A stretch of 9,484 bases of DNA, taken from contig CALAFS010000090.1 in NCBI GenBank assembly GCA_937892405.1, positions 1 through 9,484 on the forward strand, given 5' to 3'. Source of the stretch: an uncultured Clostridia bacterium. GTDB taxonomy: Bacteria > Bacillota > Clostridia > Oscillospirales > CAG-272. The translations under genes and the position numbers were made by a program. Positions 1 through 7,383 of the stretch are shown one piece after another. Every line of letters begins with the position of its first letter. Position 1 is the first letter of the stretch. The notes under the pieces were generated by a model. That model did not search any database. It saw only the letters and a list, made by a program, of their open reading frames with translations, and had not been told where the DNA came from.

Positions 1-2490
1 CTGCACGACCCGCGCATTTTCCGTCAGGAGGGATGGCACCCCGAGCTGTTCTCCGAAGAGGAGGAGATGAAGTGCGTGGGCGTCGTGCTCAACGAGATGA
101 AGGGTGCCTACTCCTCGGTCGACGAGGTGATCTCGGAGGAGATGACAAAGCTGATGTTCCCCGACCTCTGCTACGGCAAGGATTCGGGCGGGGAGCCGGG
201 GGCGATCACGACGCTCTCTTACGAAAAATTTCTGTATTTTCACGGAAAGTACTATCACCCCTCCAATGCGCGGATTTTCCTCGACGGATCGGTGAAGCTC
301 GACGAGGTGCTCCCTCTTCTCGATTCCTTCCTCTCGCCTTACGAAAAGGCGGTGATCGACGCGACCATCCCCGAGCAGACTCCCGTCGCGCCGGCGCCGG
401 TGAAAAAATATTACGAAATCTCCCCGTCCGAGGACGCGGCGGGCAAGGTGCGCGTCGCGCTCGGCTTCGGTGCCGGTCACTACAATGAGCAGGCAAAGCA
501 GATCGCTCTCAGCGTTCTCTTCGATCTCCTTGTGGGGACAAATGAGTCGCCCCTGAAAAAGGCGTTACTCTCTGCGGGGCTGTGCGAAGATGTCGCTCTC
601 TGTCCCTACGACGGGATCCGTCAGCCCATCGTCACGCTGGAGATCCGGAACACCGAAGAAGAAAAAATCCCGACGATTCTCGAGACGGTGAAGCGCGTCT
701 TTACCGAAGCGGCGGCGGGACTCGACAAAAAGCGGCTGACCGCCTCGCTCAACAGTCTCGAATTCCGTCTCAGAGAGCGGGACTACGGCTCGACGCCCCG
801 CGGGCTCGCCTACGCGATCTCCTCGCTCGAAACCTGGCTCTATGACGGGGATCCGGCGCAGAACCTGTGCTTTGGCGAAACGATGGCAATGCTGCGGCGC
901 GAGATGGAAAACGGGTATTTCGAGCGGGTGCTCCGCGAAGTGTTCCTTGAAAACCCGCACCGCGCGACCCTGATTATGCTCCCGTCGAAGACGCTCGGTG
1001 AAAAGCGCGCGGCGGCGGAAAAAACCCGCATGGCAAAATGGAAGGCATCGCTCGGCGAAGCGGGAATCCGCGAGATCATCCGCGAGAGCAAGGAGCTGCG
1101 CGCATGGCAGGAGACCGAAGACAGCGAAGAGGCACGGGCGACGCTCCCGATGCTCGCGATCTCGGATATCTCCGACAAGCCCGAAAAACTCCCGAACGAA
1201 GTGATGAAGATCGGCGAAACGCCCCTTCTCTACCACAATGTCAATACCGACGGCATCGTCTATCTCGATCTCCTCTTCTCGGTCAACGATCTGTCCCGCG
1301 AAGAGCTCCTCACCCTGCCCCTCCTCGTCACGGTGCTCGGTCAGCTCGGCACCGAACGCTATGATGCACTCGCCCTTCAGGACGAGATCAAGACATGGCT
1401 CGGCACGGTGAACTTCACCGTCGGCTCGGGTGAGCGACTGCGCCCTGCGGGCGAGGCGTATGCCGACTTCCGCGTCGGGGTCAGTGCCCTTGAAGAAAAC
1501 CGCGGGAAGATCACGGAAATCCTCGGAGAAATTCTCTATCACACCGATTTCTCCGATACCGAAGCCATCGGGCACATTCTCCGTCAGATGAAGCTCGACG
1601 ACGAAGAGTTCTTCGTCTCCTCGGGACACGCCGCAGCGATCAAACGCGCGGAAGCGCACTGCACTGCCGCCGCCTCGGTCGAAGAGCTGTTCAGCGGATA
1701 TGAGTCCTACCGTTTCCTCAAAGAGGCGGACAAAAACTTCGCGGCATCGGGCAAAGAGACGGCAGGTGCCCTCGCCGCCCTTGCAAAGAAAATCTTCACA
1801 AGAGAGCGCCTGACCGTGAGCCTGACGGGAAAGCGGGAGACGGATTTCCTCGACGGGCTTCTCGTCTCTCTGAAGTCCGACGGCATCACCCCGCCCGCCT
1901 CCGTCACCTGCCCGCTCCTCGACACGGCGGGCGAGGGCATCGTGATCCCCGCGCAGATCTCTTTCGCCGTGCTGGCGGGAAAGGACGATCTTCCCCCGAC
2001 GGGCGCGATGAGTGTCGCGCAGAAGATCCTGTCGCTTGAATACCTCTGGAACGCCGTGCGCGTGCAGGGTGGTGCCTACGGTGCGGGCTTCGGTGCGCGC
2101 AGAAACGGCACGATCTTCTGCTATTCCTACCGTGATCCGGACGCCGCACGGAGCCTTGCCTGCTACCGCAAAACGGCGAAGTTCCTCCGTGCCTTTGCCG
2201 CAGAGACAACCGACCTCACAAAATATATCATCGGTGCGGTCGCGGCGACCGAGCCTCTGCTCTCTCCGAGCATGAAAGGATTTCTCGCCGCGGTGAATTA
2301 CCGTCAGGGCGTCACCTACGAGGATGTTGTCCGACTGCGTCGGGAAACGATCGGGACGACGAAGGAAGATCTCCTTGCCCTCGCCGATCGGATCGAAAAG
2401 GTGACGGCGAACGCCGCTCTTTGCGTCGTGGGAGCCAAAGACGCGCTCGATGCCTGCGGCGACGAGCTGCCGGTGCGGCTCGAGCTGTAA
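1..2490 (+). CDS. M16C zinc metallopeptidase, presequence protease (PreP/Cym1) type, 5'-truncated
   Basis: The frame is open from the first base, so this is the last 829 residues of a longer protein and the ATG at 67 is internal. PreP-family enzymes are usually about 970-1000 residues, so roughly 140 are missing, including the inverted zinc motif HxxEH. The N-terminal part matches the family closely: a QEGWH segment at window residues 9-13, then NEMKGAYSS at 31-39. In the family the Glu of NEMKG (here residue 32) is the third zinc ligand. DSGGEP and YHPSN follow. The C-terminal half keeps RVxGGAYG (residues 687-694) and SYRDP; the Arg and Tyr, six residues apart as in plant PreP, bind the substrate C-terminus. 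These enzymes fold as a two-half clam-shell and degrade peptides up to about 65 residues. No membrane segment is visible in this part, so a cytoplasmic role in peptide recycling is inferred. It has no same-strand partner downstream and ends at a strong terminator. Confidence 0.93.
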   Translation: MHDPRIFRQEGWHPELFSEEEEMKCVGVVLNEMKGAYSSVDEVISEEMTKLMFPDLCYGKDSGGEPGAITTLSYEKFLYFHGKYYHPSNARIFLDGSVKLDEVLPLLDSFLSPYEKAVIDATIPEQTPVAPAPVKKYYEISPSEDAAGKVRVALGFGAGHYNEQAKQIALSVLFDLLVGTNESPLKKALLSAGLCEDVALCPYDGIRQPIVTLEIRNTEEEKIPTILETVKRVFTEAAAGLDKKRLTASLNSLEFRLRERDYGSTPRGLAYAISSLETWLYDGDPAQNLCFGETMAMLRREMENGYFERVLREVFLENPHRATLIMLPSKTLGEKRAAAEKTRMAKWKASLGEAGIREIIRESKELRAWQETEDSEEARATLPMLAISDISDKPEKLPNEVMKIGETPLLYHNVNTDGIVYLDLLFSVNDLSREELLTLPLLVTVLGQLGTERYDALALQDEIKTWLGTVNFTVGSGERLRPAGEAYADFRVGVSALEENRGKITEILGEILYHTDFSDTEAIGHILRQMKLDDEEFFVSSGHAAAIKRAEAHCTAAASVEELFSGYESYRFLKEADKNFAASGKETAGALAALAKKIFTRERLTVSLTGKRETDFLDGLLVSLKSDGITPPASVTCPLLDTAGEGIVIPAQISFAVLAGKDDLPPTGAMSVAQKILSLEYLWNAVRVQGGAYGAGFGARRNGTIFCYSYRDPDAARSLACYRKTAKFLRAFAAETTDLTKYIIGAVAATEPLLSPSMKGFLAAVNYRQGVTYEDVVRLRRETIGTTKEDLLALADRIEKVTANAALCVVGAKDALDACGDELPVRLEL

Positions 2491-2514
2491 AAAATCGCCC
2501 GTAAAAAGCCAAGC

Positions 2515-2574
2515 AAAAAGGACTGCCGAAAACAGACGGTGACCGACCTGTTTTCGACAGTCCTTTGATTTTTT
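2515..2574. terminator. Bidirectional intrinsic terminator between convergent genes
   Basis: Arms 2517-2535 and 2548-2566 form a 19-position stem with one mismatch (2526) and a 12-base loop. On the plus strand the stem is followed by T-rich sequence with six Ts at 2569-2574. On the minus strand it is followed by five Ts (the As at 2515-2519). It lies 26 bases after the protease stop codon and can also end transcripts arriving from the lipoprotein side. Confidence 0.88.
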
Positions 2575-2576
2575 GG

Positions 2577-2594
2577 AAAAACCTCGGGAGAGGT
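2577..2594 (-). terminator. Possible weak terminator ahead of the main hairpin (minus strand)
   Basis: On the minus strand ACCTC-TCCC-GAGGT (2594 to 2581) forms a 5-bp stem with a 4-base loop, followed by TTTTT (the As at 2577-2581; the last stem base overlaps the run). It is 130 bases downstream of the stalk-lipoprotein stop codon and just before the long bidirectional hairpin. The stem is short, so it may only add pausing. Confidence 0.4.
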
Positions 2595-2643
2595 GCATGG
2601 CTTTCTTCAATGCGGAATTTCATAATTCGTGTATGGAGTGAAA

Positions 2644-2694
2644 CTCAAAGTTTTGAGGGTTTGGTGTGACTTCACGCCGAACCCGCAGTTTTTT
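2644..2694 (+). other. AT-rich structured intergenic segment: two adjacent inverted repeats and a T6 run
   Basis: CTCAAA-GT-TTTGAG at 2644-2657 is a perfect short inverted repeat. It runs directly into a 13-bp inverted repeat, arms 2657-2669 and 2672-2684, in which two positions are G-U pairs only if the plus strand is transcribed; the minus-strand RNA would have two C-A mismatches. Four bases later comes a run of six Ts (2689-2694). The geometry resembles a plus-strand terminator, but the protease transcript should already have ended at 2515-2574. Apart from the hairpins listed here, I see no coding signal between 2491 and 2722. Confidence 0.45.
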
Positions 2695-2722
2695 GTAGTT
2701 TTGAAAAGTTTTCTTTACAAAA

Positions 2723-3148
2723 TCAATAGTATTTCGTCCATTCCTTACCGGAGGCGGAATCGTCCGGCTGTTCCGGTGCGGGATCCGGATCTTCTGTCCC
2801 GGGATCACCGCCGGGGGTCGGCGTGGGGTCTTCCGTTCCGGGATCGCCTCCGGGCGTCGGTGCGGGGTCTTCCGTTCCGGGATCACCGCCGGGCGTCGGC
2901 GCGGGGTCTTCCGTTCCGGGGTCGCCGCCGGGCGTCGGTGTGGGGTCTTCCGTGCCGGGGTCGCCACCGGGCGTCGGCGCGGGGTCTTCCTTCCCGGAGT
3001 CGCCGCCGGGGGTCGGCGCGGGGTCTTCCGTTCCGGGGTCGCCACCGGGTGTCGGTGCGGGTTCCTCGAGTCCGCAGGAGACGAGAAGCGCGCCGCAAAG
3101 AAGGCAGACGGTAAGAAGAGTAAGAATATGTTTTATCTTCGCTTTCAT
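2723..3148 (-). CDS. Small lipoprotein consisting of a Pro/Gly/Asp repeat stalk
   Basis: The 141-residue product starts with KxK and a hydrophobic stretch ending in the lipobox LVSC, so Cys25 is the predicted lipidated residue and the protein should sit on the outer face of the membrane. Residues 30-120 are seven consecutive 13-residue units of consensus PAPTPGGDPGTED. A 21-residue tail (PDPAPEQPDDSASGKEWTKYY) follows. There is no globular domain. Such repeats are normally flexible, acidic, wall-spanning linkers in front of a catalytic or binding domain; here nothing follows, because the frame closes and no continuation is visible downstream. The ATG at 3148 is supported by GAGAGGG (3162 to 3156), eight bases upstream, which overlaps the deacetylase stop codon. 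The 12-base gap indicates co-transcription with that gene. I infer a cell-wall spacer or docking stalk; its biochemical role is unknown. Confidence 0.85.
   Translation of the reverse strand: MKAKIKHILTLLTVCLLCGALLVSCGLEEPAPTPGGDPGTEDPAPTPGGDSGKEDPAPTPGGDPGTEDPTPTPGGDPGTEDPAPTPGGDPGTEDPAPTPGGDPGTEDPTPTPGGDPGTEDPDPAPEQPDDSASGKEWTKYY
2789..3061 (-). repeat. Tandem repeat, 7 x 39 bp, in frame
   Basis: Seven head-to-tail 39-bp units encode residues 30-120 of the small lipoprotein. Unit 2 differs most (PGGDSGKED) and units 4 and 7 begin PTPT instead of PAPT. Several units differ at silent third positions, for example Gly-Asp as GGCGAC, GGTGAT or GGCGAT, while the protein unit is almost unchanged, which suggests selection on the amino acid sequence. 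Because 39 is a multiple of three and the unit contains no stop in any frame, all six frames are open across it. Confidence 0.95.
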
Positions 3149-3160
3149 TTCGGTTCCCTC

Positions 3161-6100
3161 TCAATTTTTCGCAGAACTGCGGTATCCGGCAAGACGGGCA
3201 AGGTCTTTTCCGCCATAGGGACTGTAATCACCGTCTACGGTCAGGTAAGGATAGTCTGCCGACTTCTCCGTCCGTCTGTCCGCATACGCGGCGTTCACCA
3301 CCTGTATCAGGGTGCGCCGATGATTTGTTTTGTTATACTTTGCCGCGACGGTAAAGGTTCTGCCGCCCTGGGTAAAGACAAGCGCGGAAGTCATTGTATA
3401 GGTAACGGAGAGATCCGCCGCAAACTCGTAGGTATACACGCCGTCGCCCTCGGACATGCCGGTGAGCGTATGCGTTCCGTCCGAGCCTGTCGCCTCGCAG
3501 GTCGTCCCCTCCGGGAGGGACGCTATATAGGCTGCTGTCGCCGCGTCGGCGACCGCCGCATAACGCAGGCGCACATCGCCGGTCAGGGAGATTGCCGCAC
3601 CGGTGCGTTGTTCGTAGCGCAGGGCGGTCAGGGTGATATCGCCCGACAGGGACAGAACATCGCCGGCGGCATACAGCTTTCCGTCCGTATCGAAATACGC
3701 CGGTGCGATCGCGGGGAGGGTGACATCAAAACCGCTCATGCGGGTGGTAACGGTACCGCTGCGAATCGTGACGGTGAATTCTTTCTCGTTTGTGGCATAG
3801 GTGACGCTCATCGCGGGTGCCGGGAAGGTCACTCCCGCAGCGTCGGTGCTCACCAAAATCAGTGTCAGATCTTCCGATGCCGAGAGCAGTGCGGTGGGCA
3901 GGGTAAGAGCGACCTCCGTGCCGTCGGCGGCACCCTCCCACAATGCCTTACCGCCATAGACGGCGGCGAGGTCGGGAAGCTCTCCGGCGGAGGCGGCAGG
4001 TACATTGTCATAATCGGGAGCATCGGGCAAACCCGAGGTCACGGCATAGAGAGCGAAGCGTCCGTCGGCGGTGGGAAGCCTTAAGCTCAGGGTACCGCGG
4101 CGGGTGCCGGCGGGAAGACGGAAGGCGGCGTATGCCTTACGGATGCCTGCCATCTTTACCGTAGCGTCGGCGACCGCGGAGAGCTCGTGCGTGCTGTCGG
4201 CACCGATGGCGGTCTGCACCGTGGGCGTCAGAATCTCTCCGACACTGTCGGAGCGCTCCACATTCAGATCGTCAAACCAGAGATCGACATAGTCGGATTT
4301 GCTCTGTCCGCATTTATTCGCATATATGATAAGATACGAATAGGGGGCATCCGCGTGACCGGTCTGCATCTTCTCGGTCACGGTAAAGGTATAGGTGAGC
4401 TTTTGCCATGTGTCCACCTGCTCTGCGCTCACGGTGATGTCCATCGGCTGATCACAGGCAGTACCCCGGCTCTTGCCGTCCGCCATACCGATACGGAAAG
4501 TGCCTGCGTGACTGACCTTATACCACATGGTGAGGGTGTAAGCATTGCCGATGTCGGCATCTGCGACGGTATTTTCGCGGTTGAGAATGAAGGGGAGGAA
4601 CATGCGCTGAAAGTTTGCACTGGTGCGCATATGGAGCGCGCGACTGCCGCCTTCCGTGCGGTTGTCGGTATCGTCCACGGTCTGCAGATCGCCGGTCTCG
4701 ACGCCCGCCTGCACCAGACCGCAGTCGTTCTTCTCGAAATTCTGCGTGTAAGAATATGCCGGAATACGGGTCAGACGGTCGAAGGCAAGAGGAATCTCGC
4801 ACTTATCGTCCTCGGTATCGGTGGTGAGAATGACGGTCGCCGCGGTCTTACCGGCGGTGCGCAGGGCGCTCACAAATTCCGTGATCTCCACGGGATAATC
4901 CCCCGCCCCGTCCACCGAGACTGTGGCGAGCGCCTTGCCGCCATAGACGGCAGAGGGATCGACGCCGTATTGCAATATCGCATTGGCTGGATAGGCGGTG
5001 GGGTCGGTTGCCGCGGGATCCCACGCGGTGTTGTCACTGCCCCACACATACACCGTGCCTTTGACGGCGTCGGTGACACTGAGAGGCAGGAACGCGCGCT
5101 CGCCTTCGGCAAGGTCGGCGAGGGAGAGTTTCAGATAAACTTTCCGCGCTTTTCCCGGGGTATAGACATTCCCGGCGCTGACCGTCAGAGAATCCGTCAC
5201 GGTCGTCCCGTCGCTGACGACGGTCACGGTGGCGGCGGGATTCAGAGCGACGGTGCGGATTGTCTTCAAAGAGGTGACCTCCACCTCTGTTCCGGGCACC
5301 ACATGGACGGCAACATAATTCTTGCCGTCGGCGGTGAAGGCGTCGGTGTAACGGGTCACGCCCCCTTCGACATAGGAGGCGGCACGGACATCGGTCGGAA
5401 CCTCGACATTGACCGTCAGGGGGTAATTGAATACATCCGCCGGCAGAGGCAGGCCGTCCTCGGTCATCGCGGCGAGCGTGACGCCGACGCGGAATCCGCC
5501 CTCGGTGGCAACGGCGCGAACAGTGGAATTCTGCCGCTCGCGCACATAGCGGGTCGCCTCGGAGAAGGTGCCGCACCAGAGTTCGCCGGAGGCGACATAC
5601 TTTGCCGCATGGGCAAAGAACGCGTCCGCATCCGCCATATTGTAGTCGCCGGTGGTGGCGGTTATGCCGTGAGAGAGTGTGATAAGCCATCCGCCCTTTG
5701 TCACGGCGTCATCAATCCACCCTTTGCCCTTTTCGATGGTGGCATCCAAAAAACGATGCATATACAGGCTGCGCCACGAACCGGCGCCGTCGGAGAGGGT
5801 ATCGGGTGAGAGCGATTGCAGACCGCGCTCGCCCTGTCGGACGGCATAATATGCCCGACGCGCGACGGCGGTGGCGCCGCCGTCCTCCAACCTGATATAA
5901 TTGCCGTCGGCATCCGTCTTCAGCGTCCCGTCCTCCTCGGCGTCAAAGGTCCAGAAGGACAGGGTGTTATTGGAGGTGGCGAGGGTCAGAATGTTCTGAT
6001 CCGGGAAATACCTGTCAAGAAGGTCGCGGGAGTCGATCAGCTCATACTTGTATTTTGCCTGTGTATTATTATATATGTACTTTGCGTTATTCCCCGTCGC

Positions 6101-6487
6101 CCATTTTTCTGCAGGAATGGGATCGTGGGTCATGGTATGAGACTGCGGCTCAAGACGTCCTTTTGCAAACAGTTCTTTCCATTTCAGATATTTTGTGTTT
6201 GTCGGATCGTAGGTATTCGCAATATTCTTGCCGACAATCAGCATACAGGAGCCGGCAAGTCCGTACTTTTCAAACTCGCTGTCAAGCCACACGGCGGTGT
6301 CATAGTCTCCGTCATCAAAGGTCATGGAGAGAATGGCACGGGCGCCGTCCGGGGCGGGGGCGATCTCCGCGGGGAGGACCTCCTCTTTTGTCGATTGCTC
6401 CGACGCGATGACCGAGACGCAGGGCATCAGCAGTGCGACGGAAAGAAGGGCAGAACACAGACGCTTCCAGTGCATAAAGAATACCAT
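3161..6487 (-). CDS. Secreted multidomain polysaccharide deacetylase (NodB/CE4-like) with carbohydrate-binding-like modules
   Basis: Residues 1-29 look like a Sec signal peptide ending near VIASEQ. Residues 50-305 carry the NodB fold motifs: TFDDG at 56-60 (the Asp pair is the catalytic base and a metal ligand in the family), HTMTH at 117-121 (two metal-binding His) and a motif-5-like LSHG with His273. CE4 enzymes remove N- or O-acetyl groups from peptidoglycan, chitin-like glycans or xylan; which one here is unknown. Residues ~449-565 and ~753-905 look like two related DNRLRE/CBM96-type beta modules, both containing AVYGGKA (513-519 and 842-848). Between them, ~577-748 resembles a jelly-roll carbohydrate-binding domain (FEKND start, WFDDLNVE end). 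The last ~200 residues are further beta-rich segments. No C-terminal anchor or sortase signal is visible, so it is probably released or held non-covalently. ATG at 6487 is preferred, as the frame closes just upstream; Met5 (6475) lacks a ribosome binding site. It is first in an operon with the stalk lipoprotein. Confidence 0.88.
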   Translation of the reverse strand: MVFFMHWKRLCSALLSVALLMPCVSVIASEQSTKEEVLPAEIAPAPDGARAILSMTFDDGDYDTAVWLDSEFEKYGLAGSCMLIVGKNIANTYDPTNTKYLKWKELFAKGRLEPQSHTMTHDPIPAEKWATGNNAKYIYNNTQAKYKYELIDSRDLLDRYFPDQNILTLATSNNTLSFWTFDAEEDGTLKTDADGNYIRLEDGGATAVARRAYYAVRQGERGLQSLSPDTLSDGAGSWRSLYMHRFLDATIEKGKGWIDDAVTKGGWLITLSHGITATTGDYNMADADAFFAHAAKYVASGELWCGTFSEATRYVRERQNSTVRAVATEGGFRVGVTLAAMTEDGLPLPADVFNYPLTVNVEVPTDVRAASYVEGGVTRYTDAFTADGKNYVAVHVVPGTEVEVTSLKTIRTVALNPAATVTVVSDGTTVTDSLTVSAGNVYTPGKARKVYLKLSLADLAEGERAFLPLSVTDAVKGTVYVWGSDNTAWDPAATDPTAYPANAILQYGVDPSAVYGGKALATVSVDGAGDYPVEITEFVSALRTAGKTAATVILTTDTEDDKCEIPLAFDRLTRIPAYSYTQNFEKNDCGLVQAGVETGDLQTVDDTDNRTEGGSRALHMRTSANFQRMFLPFILNRENTVADADIGNAYTLTMWYKVSHAGTFRIGMADGKSRGTACDQPMDITVSAEQVDTWQKLTYTFTVTEKMQTGHADAPYSYLIIYANKCGQSKSDYVDLWFDDLNVERSDSVGEILTPTVQTAIGADSTHELSAVADATVKMAGIRKAYAAFRLPAGTRRGTLSLRLPTADGRFALYAVTSGLPDAPDYDNVPAASAGELPDLAAVYGGKALWEGAADGTEVALTLPTALLSASEDLTLILVSTDAAGVTFPAPAMSVTYATNEKEFTVTIRSGTVTTRMSGFDVTLPAIAPAYFDTDGKLYAAGDVLSLSGDITLTALRYEQRTGAAISLTGDVRLRYAAVADAATAAYIASLPEGTTCEATGSDGTHTLTGMSEGDGVYTYEFAADLSVTYTMTSALVFTQGGRTFTVAAKYNKTNHRRTLIQVVNAAYADRRTEKSADYPYLTVDGDYSPYGGKDLARLAGYRSSAKN

Positions 6488-6488
6488 G

Positions 6489-6519
6489 GCTTTCGTACTT
6501 GCGAAAGCTTCCTTTCTTC
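6489..6519 (-). promoter_or_regulatory. Hairpin between the Shine-Dalgarno and start codon of the deacetylase
   Basis: On the minus strand the purine-rich ribosome binding site (AAGGAAG, 6514 to 6508) is about 20 bases before the ATG at 6487, too far for normal initiation. The sequence between them is a perfect inverted repeat: GCTTTCG (6508 to 6502), loop of six, CGAAAGC (6495 to 6489). If folded, the hairpin would place the ribosome binding site only a few bases from the ATG; if unfolded, spacing is poor. No alternative ATG, GTG or TTG lies at a standard distance from this site. Confidence 0.6.
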
Positions 6520-6575
6520 ATAAGAAATATCAAAAATGGGGTCCCAAAAAATTCCGTATGCTTTTTACTTTTTTC

Positions 6576-6604
6576 ATTATATCATATCCGCTTTTGCAAA
6601 ACAA
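6576..6604 (-). promoter_or_regulatory. Sigma-A-type promoter of the deacetylase operon
   Basis: On the minus strand a perfect -10 box TATAAT (6581 to 6576) lies 17 bases after TTGTTT (6604 to 6599), which matches the -35 consensus at its three most conserved bases. Transcription would start near 6569, giving a leader of about 80 bases before the ATG at 6487 and including the hairpin at 6489-6508. The surrounding DNA is AT-rich, unlike the gene it precedes. Confidence 0.7.
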
Positions 6605-6619
6605 GATCGCAGATCAGAC

Positions 6620-6650
6620 AAAAAAACGCAGTGAAACTTGTGCACTATGC
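6620..6650 (-). terminator. Weak terminator candidate after the broken hydrolase gene
   Basis: On the minus strand a six-pair stem (GCA-GTG against CAC-TGC, with a two-base bulge at 6646-6647) has a nine-base loop and is followed by seven Ts (6626 to 6620). It lies downstream of the frameshifted hydrolase gene and just upstream of the deacetylase promoter, where a terminator would be expected. The stem is short and bulged. The rest of 6651-6744 shows nothing recognisable. Confidence 0.3.
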
Positions 6651-6744
6651 CCACGGTCAAGCGGTGTGCGGCGCGGAATTCGGTGAAGTCCGGAAGAGCC
6701 CATTCTACCGATCGGAATTTATCTGTTTTTCGATTTCCCAATCG

Positions 6745-7362
6745 TTACTCCCTGTAAAAATAAAAATCACATCTGTCGCTGCCACGACCTATTGTGCCCT
6801 GCCGTCGGAAGGCGATGCCGCACATATTCCCGTAGACACGGTCATCGCTCAGGCAGAAGGTAGCCGTCAGCTCTTTACACCCGAGCAGTTCGCAATACTT
6901 CACATAGGGGCACGCGAGAACATCCGACCCTGTAATGCCTGCTGTCGTATTCGATTTCCTCAAATCGGAAGCCTGCCTCTCCGTTAAACATGGTGCCGAT
7001 CATCTTATGAAAAATTCTGAAGAAAAGGGGGCGGACAAACGGAAGTTTCGTCGCGAGATGCAGGCGCTTACGATCGGGTTCCACACCGATTTTTACGGCA
7101 TCTTCTATCAGGGCTATGGATTCCTCTCCTGAGAGATATTTTATCATTTGAAGATAAATGCCGCCCGCGGGAAGATCATCCGCTCGGTATGTATCTTTTC
7201 CTTTTCGGAAAGCTCCTTATATTCGTCACACAGTCCGTTGCAAAGATCGACCGCGTCATTTAGCAGAGCATCCGTCTCTTCCCTGCCGATCTTCTTTCCG
7301 AGTTCATCCAAAAGATAAGAGAAACCGCCGAGCTTTTCATAATATCTTTTCCTGATCTTCAT
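6745..7362 (-). pseudogene. L-2-amino-thiazoline-4-carboxylic acid hydrolase-like gene with two frameshifts
   Basis: Three overlapping reading frames together make one ~205-residue protein. Frame 1 (7362-7144) gives MKIRKRYYEKLGG through HTERMIFPRAAFIFK. Frame 2 continues MIKYLSGEESIALIEDAV through AGFRFEEIEYDSRHYRV. Frame 3 continues DVLACPYVKYCELLGC through GTIGRGSDRCDFYFYRE and ends at 6745. In order, these match the family layout: IFPRAA-type helix, AGF segment, CPYxxYC...GC, C..DD..YGN, then RxGTIGxGxDxCDF. The family is named for enzymes that convert ATC towards L-cysteine, but most clostridial members have no tested function. A missing A near 7147-7149 and an extra G at 6924-6925 (minus strand) explain both breaks. 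The first start is strong (AAGGAG, 8 bases upstream). The second has no ribosome binding site and overlaps the first stop as ATGA. Frame 3 could only start at TTG (6963). It is a decayed gene, a consensus error, or less likely a split gene. Confidence 0.72.
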
Positions 7363-7383
7363 TTTTGTGTCTCCTTTTTGGAT

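Noticed and set aside
67..69. ATG at 67 as the start of the protease gene
   Set aside because: The frame is open from base 1 and the preceding 22 codons encode conserved M16C sequence (QEGWH), so the gene begins outside the window.
565..2610. 681-codon open frame antisense to the protease
   Set aside because: Arg/Gly-rich translation without recognisable domains, fully antisense to a well-supported gene; a by-product of GC-rich codon bias.
2789..3061. CRISPR-like appearance of the 39-bp repeats
   Set aside because: The units are contiguous, in frame, and have no unique spacers between them; they encode a protein repeat.
2629..3218. Plus-strand open frames across the 39-bp repeat
   Set aside because: The repeat is stop-free in all six frames; only the minus frame from 3148 has a ribosome binding site, signal peptide and lipobox.
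4187..5809. 540-codon open frame antisense to the deacetylase
   Set aside because: Low-complexity Gly/Arg/His-rich product with no domain and no suitable start; the opposite strand has clear family motifs. The frame at 3128-4084 (+) is rejected for the same reason.
6315..6533. 72-codon minus frame starting upstream of the deacetylase
   Set aside because: It overlaps the signal-peptide region of the deacetylase in another frame and has no family features; a leader peptide cannot be excluded but nothing supports it.
6324..6987. Plus-strand frames over the deacetylase promoter and broken hydrolase (6324-6686, 6499-6987)
   Set aside because: They run antisense to the promoter and to the conserved Cys-rich end of the hydrolase, and carry no recognisable domain.
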